Positions 4,749-8,502 of a DNA stretch of 8,502 bases are shown here, piece by piece. This stretch comes from Methylomicrobium sp. (GTDB lineage Bacteria > Pseudomonadota > Gammaproteobacteria > Methylococcales > Methylomonadaceae), in NCBI GenBank assembly GCA_007135635.1, contig SLIO01000062.1, positions 1 to 8,502 of the forward strand, given 5' to 3'. The notes beneath the pieces are model-generated. The model did not search any database. It was not told the DNA's origin and worked only from the letters and a program-made list of their open reading frames with translations. Each line of letters starts with the position of its first letter. Within the stretch, counting starts at the first letter, position 1. Made by a program: the position numbers and the translations under genes.

Positions 4749-6410
4749 ATGCATCGACACTTTTTTGTTTTATTAAGCCTTCTAATCAGCTTTCAGCCGG
4801 CATTTGCCTGGCTGACACCGCCTGCCATGCATGAACCTGCCGGTATCGAGCCGCCGACGACAGTGCCATATCGCCTCGATGAAACCAGCGGCATCGAAAA
4901 ACCCTGTTCGAACGAACATCCCGAATGGCGCGAGGCGCAAACGATCGATGGTGTCGAAATCGAAGCATCGCCCTTATGCGAACCGGATAATCCTTACGAC
5001 ATCGCGGTGTCGGTCAAAGGCACCAATAACGTCTCGATGCATACCTTGATGCAGACCCATTTCGCGCAGGATGCGCTAATCAAGACCGACGATCTCGACG
5101 GCGACGGCGACCCGGACGTGATCCGCATCAAACTTGAAATCACCGAACTCAACGGACCAAGCCCCGATGGCGAATTTTTGATCAACACCTTCCCGATCGC
5201 ACCGGGTATCGAACCGGGGATTTGGGTTTATTCGCCTAAAATGGTCGGCATGGGCGTCAAACATTTCAATTCGCTCGTTGCCAACCAGATTCTGCGAGCA
5301 CCGTCCCCGGTGATTCGGGTCGAGCAAGGCGATAAAGTGTACATCACCTTGGAAAATACGCATTATCTGCCGCATACGATCCATCTACACGGCGTCGATC
5401 ATCCCTGGCTGACTTCAGAAGGCAAGGACAACGACGGCGTCGAGGAACATCCGGTGATGCCCGGCCAAAGCCACACTTACGAAATCCAAACCCGCCATGC
5501 CGGCACAATGATCTACCACTGCCATGTGCAAACCGCGCAACACATGATGATGGGCCTGACCGGCATGATCATCATCGAGGAAAACCGGCCCAACAATTGG
5601 TTGCAGACCTTCAATATCGGCGCCGGCCATGTAAGGCACCCTTCGGTTGCGGTCAAAGAAAAATTCAACCGAGAATATGACTTAGTCTATCAATCGATCG
5701 ACAAACGGCTCGCGCAAATCGTACAGAGCGCGAATGACCCGAGGTTGATCGCACAACGCATGAACCGCGAATACAATATAACCGAGTCGTTCGAAAATTA
5801 TTTCTTGCTCAACGGCCGCTCGTTTCCTTACACGCTTCGAGACGGCATTATCGTCGCCGACGAGAACGAGCACATCAAGCTCAACCTGGTCAATGCGCAG
5901 CGCTCGGCCGCGGCGATTCATTTCCACGGCCATAAGGCGACAATCACAGCTTATGATGGCGTCCAAGCGCCGGAAGGTGCGCAAATCACCCGCGACGTTT
6001 TCGACATCGCTCCGGCACAGCGCCTCGATCTTGATCTCTATACCAGAAACGACGGCCTACACAGCTACGGCCCCGGCTTGTGGATGTTTCACGATCATGT
6101 CGTAACCGGCACGACCACCGACGGCATGGAGCCGGGCGGCAATATGTCCATTTTGGCTTACCGGCATTTGCTCGACGACCAAGGCATGCCGCATATGCAT
6201 GACGAAATGTTCGACCAGGTTTTCACTAAAGACTATTACCAAAAGAAACTCCCTGTCTGGGGCAGCGGCGAATATGCCGGCGCACTCGGCGAAGCCGGCA
6301 TGCTCGCGCCGGATTATCTCCGCATCGTCGGCTTCGGTCTCGCTTTAGGTTTATCGCTCGGACTGATTATTTTCATTGTCGTTACGCTTAACAGGAAACT
6401 CTCACGATGA
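4749..6410 (+). CDS. tail-anchored periplasmic multicopper oxidase, type 1 copper in first domain
   Basis: Multicopper oxidases oxidise a substrate at a type 1 copper and reduce O2 to water at a trinuclear cluster. From the ATG at 4749 the protein has 553 residues: signal peptide 1-20 (cleavage after AFA), an N-terminal region with a DDLDGDGDPD acidic loop (114-123), cupredoxin domain 1 (about 145-280), a helical linker (about 300-345), cupredoxin domain 2 (about 350-472) and a C-terminal membrane helix (about 524-547) ending in basic residues. Ligands seen are H209, H212, H214 (HTIHLHG), H257-C258-H259 and H265 in domain 1, then H391, H393 (HFHGH) and H448, H450 (HDH) in domain 2. All three copper types are therefore accounted for, with the type 1 cysteine in domain 1 and D449 where a second would be. 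The start at 4749 is chosen over an in-frame ATG at 4674 inside the DUF502 gene because it opens a signal peptide. Its ribosome binding site is weak, so coupling to the gene before is likely. The substrate is unknown. Confidence 0.9.
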   Translation: MHRHFFVLLSLLISFQPAFAWLTPPAMHEPAGIEPPTTVPYRLDETSGIEKPCSNEHPEWREAQTIDGVEIEASPLCEPDNPYDIAVSVKGTNNVSMHTLMQTHFAQDALIKTDDLDGDGDPDVIRIKLEITELNGPSPDGEFLINTFPIAPGIEPGIWVYSPKMVGMGVKHFNSLVANQILRAPSPVIRVEQGDKVYITLENTHYLPHTIHLHGVDHPWLTSEGKDNDGVEEHPVMPGQSHTYEIQTRHAGTMIYHCHVQTAQHMMMGLTGMIIIEENRPNNWLQTFNIGAGHVRHPSVAVKEKFNREYDLVYQSIDKRLAQIVQSANDPRLIAQRMNREYNITESFENYFLLNGRSFPYTLRDGIIVADENEHIKLNLVNAQRSAAAIHFHGHKATITAYDGVQAPEGAQITRDVFDIAPAQRLDLDLYTRNDGLHSYGPGLWMFHDHVVTGTTTDGMEPGGNMSILAYRHLLDDQGMPHMHDEMFDQVFTKDYYQKKLPVWGSGEYAGALGEAGMLAPDYLRIVGFGLALGLSLGLIIFIVVTLNRKLSR

Positions 6411-7117
6411 CCCGACCCAATATAACTCGCCGAATTCAGCGTCTATCGGGCGCACCGTTATGTTTGCTATTGTTGACGGCGGCTGGTCCGAGCTCTGCAA
6501 TGATGAAGCACGGCAATATGATGATGGATGAAACCGGCATGATCATGAATGCCAATGCCGACAATTTACCGCGCGACTGCAAGGAAATTTCCGAAGATGT
6601 CGATATCGTGATCCGTGCGGGCCATGAGCATGCGCAAAAATTCCCCGGCAAAATGTTTGCGTTCGACGGGCAACAATGGGATGTCAAACCATGCAGCCGA
6701 ATCAATATCACCTTCATCAACGACGACCAGATCCGTCATCAAATGATGATTCATGGACTGCCCGGTTATTTATACCCGGACGGCATGGTGCATTTGGAAC
6801 TCTACGGCCGCGGGGAATTAAAAGCATCACTGATCGTTCCGTCGCGGCCTAAAACCTATCTGGTGCATTGCGAAATACCGCAGCACATGGAAAAAGGCAT
6901 GAAGGCACAATTGAAAGTGAATGGTGGAGATGGCGACCTGCCGAGCATTCCTGGTATCAGCGAACCCGTCACGGCCGACGTGTATCCGGTCAACTGGAGT
7001 CAAACGACCTGGATCGCTTTGATCGTTTCGTTGACAATAGGATTGGCCGCACCGATTATTGGAGGCGTTTGGTTAAACAAGCGCTTAAAACTAAAAAAAG
7101 CTATCCACGATGAATAG
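6407..7117 (+). CDS. tail-anchored periplasmic cupredoxin (blue copper protein)
   Basis: The 236-residue protein has a signal peptide (1-31, cleavage after SSA), a short Met-rich mature N-terminus with seven Met and one His in residues 32-47, a cupredoxin domain (about 60-172), a linker, and a C-terminal membrane helix (about 200-223) followed by a basic tail. The type 1 ligands are H111 (IRHQMMIHGLP), C155, H160 and M165. The C-x4-H-x4-M spacing is that of rusticyanin and sulfocyanin. The start overlaps the oxidase stop as ATGA, with AGGAA (6393-6397) nine bases upstream, so the two proteins should be made together. The likely role is electron carrier to or from the oxidase at the outer face of the inner membrane. 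A copper-handling role is an alternative, given the Met-rich segment. Confidence 0.85.
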   Translation: MTRPNITRRIQRLSGAPLCLLLLTAAGPSSAMMKHGNMMMDETGMIMNANADNLPRDCKEISEDVDIVIRAGHEHAQKFPGKMFAFDGQQWDVKPCSRINITFINDDQIRHQMMIHGLPGYLYPDGMVHLELYGRGELKASLIVPSRPKTYLVHCEIPQHMEKGMKAQLKVNGGDGDLPSIPGISEPVTADVYPVNWSQTTWIALIVSLTIGLAAPIIGGVWLNKRLKLKKAIHDE

Positions 7118-7140
7118 CATTTAAATCTAACCAATGGGCT

Positions 7141-8502
7141 CTATGTGGCAAGCAGTAATTGCTTGAATTCGTCGGCCGTGCCCGGTGGACTAAAATAATA
7201 GCCTTGATAATTCGGACATCCCAACGTTTTCAGTAATTCGAGTTGATCATGAGTTTCGACCCCTTCGGCCACAACATTCAACCCCATATGCCGCGCCATC
7301 GCAATAATCGTATCGACGATCGACGCATCATCCTTTTCGGTACACATATCCTGAATGAAAGAACGGTCGATTTTCAGCACACTCAACGGTAAACGCTTGA
7401 TATAGCGTAACGACGAATAACCGGTACCGAAATCGTCGATCGAGAAACGAATGCCTAACCCATGCAGTTCCTGCATAATTGCTATAGCCTTATCCAAATC
7501 ATAAATCACGATATTTTCGGTGATTTCCATTTCCAGGCAATGCGCCGGCACCCCGGTTTTTTTCACGACTCTTTCAATACCACCAGTAAAATCGGCATCT
7601 CTGAATTGGCGCGGACTAATATTGATGCAAAGATGGTAATCGTCTTTCCAAATACCTTCGGCGACCCATTGAGCCAATTGATAACAGGCGGTTTCGAAAA
7701 CCCATTGACCGACAATCGAAATCAATGCGCTGCTTTCTAATACCGAAATAAATTCATCGGGAGCGATAATACCCAGTTCGGGATGATTCCAACGAATCAG
7801 CACTTCCGCACCGCTAACCTGCCCATTATCGATATTGACTTGTGCTTGATAATAAAGTCGAAACTGGCGCTCCTCGATCGCCTTGCGCAATGCCACTTCC
7901 AATTTTAATTGCCGGCTTACCGCATCGCTCATGCCCTGCTTGTAAAAAGCGATGCCGTTGCGGCCTTGTGCTTTGGCATGATACATCGCGGTATCGGCAT
8001 GTTGAATCAACTCGTGAGAACCACCTTCGAGTAATGGGAATAATGCAATACCGATGCTCGCGGTCACTTGAATCCGGTGACTTTCGGCATGAATAACCTT
8101 GGCGATATCCTGGCGGGATTTTTCGGCGATTTCCCCCGCTTTTTCAGCCGCCTTTACTTTATCGATAGGCAAACCACTTAGAATGATAATGAACTCATCG
8201 CCACCCAACCTGGCCACGACATCGTCACGGCGGACATTGGCTTTTAATGCTAATGCAATCTGCATCAATACCGAATCGCCGGCAAGATGCCCCAGGGTAT
8301 CGTTGATTTTTTTAAAATGATCCAGATCAATAAACAAAACCGCGCCGGTTTCATTATGCCGCAGTGCCCTTGCAATTTCTCGCTCGAGTTCGTTATGTAA
8401 TTGCGTTCGATTGATCAAGCCGGTCAATGAATCGTGATAGGCCAAAAACTCGATTTTTTCCTGAACTTTTTTGTATTCGCTGATATCTCGAATGATCGTG
8501 GA
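7141..8502 (-). CDS. PAS-GGDEF-EAL cyclic-di-GMP signalling protein (5' end outside window)
   Basis: The reading frame is open to the window edge and 453 codons plus the stop are visible. It begins with the last residues of a PAS/PAC domain (STIIRDISEYKK), then LAYHDSLTGL opens a GGDEF domain. Numbering from the TTG codon at 8445, GGDEF is at 81-85 and the inhibitory site RRDD at 72-75 is intact. The EAL domain (about 178-430) has EVL at 214-216 in place of EAL, N274, E307 and E310 (EITEN), DDFGTGYSSL at 337-346, K358, E394 and Q414. Both the diguanylate cyclase and the phosphodiesterase site therefore look complete. The TTG at 8445 is not a real start, since coding similarity continues beyond it. 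The gene converges on the cupredoxin gene with a 23-base gap, and no clear terminator is seen between them. Confidence 0.95.
   Translation of the reverse strand, partial: STIIRDISEYKKVQEKIEFLAYHDSLTGLINRTQLHNELEREIARALRHNETGAVLFIDLDHFKKINDTLGHLAGDSVLMQIALALKANVRRDDVVARLGGDEFIIILSGLPIDKVKAAEKAGEIAEKSRQDIAKVIHAESHRIQVTASIGIALFPLLEGGSHELIQHADTAMYHAKAQGRNGIAFYKQGMSDAVSRQLKLEVALRKAIEERQFRLYYQAQVNIDNGQVSGAEVLIRWNHPELGIIAPDEFISVLESSALISIVGQWVFETACYQLAQWVAEGIWKDDYHLCINISPRQFRDADFTGGIERVVKKTGVPAHCLEMEITENIVIYDLDKAIAIMQELHGLGIRFSIDDFGTGYSSLRYIKRLPLSVLKIDRSFIQDMCTEKDDASIVDTIIAMARHMGLNVVAEGVETHDQLELLKTLGCPNYQGYYFSPPGTADEFKQLLLAT

Noticed and set aside
5076..5384. 102-codon minus-strand ORF within the oxidase gene (also others opposite rsgA and the cupredoxin)
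   Set aside because: Antisense shadow of a strongly supported gene, without any family feature of its own.
7100..7118. Hairpin GCTAT/ATAGC as terminator between the cupredoxin and GGDEF-EAL genes
   Set aside because: Only a 5-bp AT-rich stem with a 9-base loop, and no T-run on either strand, though A-runs lie nearby.
8445..8445. Start of the GGDEF-EAL protein at the TTG codon at 8445
   Set aside because: The frame continues to the window edge and encodes the end of a PAS/PAC domain, so the gene is cut by the window.

Overview
The window looks like chromosomal DNA of a gammaproteobacterium. The orn / M48 protease / rsgA neighbourhood, the DUF502 protein and the protein sequences fit that class. 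The membrane-anchored copper proteins and the AT/GC-mosaic intergenic repeats make a methanotroph-like member (Methylococcales) my best guess, but this is an inference from general likeness and no marker gene is present to prove it.

Layout. Positions 1-567 carry no gene and hold a mosaic of palindromic interspersed repeats that runs up to the stop codon of orn. Oligoribonuclease (orn) is on the minus strand (568-1113). A compact divergent promoter region separates it from a plus-strand pair: an M48/Ste24-type membrane metalloprotease (1202-2455), then the ribosome-assembly GTPase gene rsgA (2452-3336), which overlaps it in an ATGA junction. From 3337 to 4138 there is again no credible gene. 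This stretch holds a second copy of the palindromic repeat, starting at the rsgA stop codon, then an array of six or more hairpins (about 3745-3952) inside a segment flanked by a 12-bp direct repeat, then an AT-rich stretch and a promoter.

The promoter leads into a three-gene plus-strand set: a DUF502 inner-membrane protein (4139-4738), a tail-anchored periplasmic multicopper oxidase (4749-6410) and a tail-anchored periplasmic cupredoxin (6407-7117). The last two overlap by ATGA. Converging on them, 23 bases away, is a minus-strand PAS-GGDEF-EAL cyclic-di-GMP protein (7141 to beyond 8502) whose 5' part lies outside the window.

How the genes work together. Orn and RsgA are housekeeping RNA-decay and ribosome-maturation factors. 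The multicopper oxidase has a full set of type 1, 2 and 3 copper ligands, with the type 1 site in its first cupredoxin domain. The cupredoxin after it has a complete type 1 site of rusticyanin-like spacing. Both have a signal peptide and one C-terminal membrane anchor, so they probably form a membrane-tethered redox pair outside the inner membrane, with the cupredoxin as likely electron partner. The substrate is unknown. Orn also degrades pGpG, the product of EAL phosphodiesterases, but the presence of an EAL protein nearby may be coincidence. The most interesting material is the copper-protein pair and the layered palindromic repeats.
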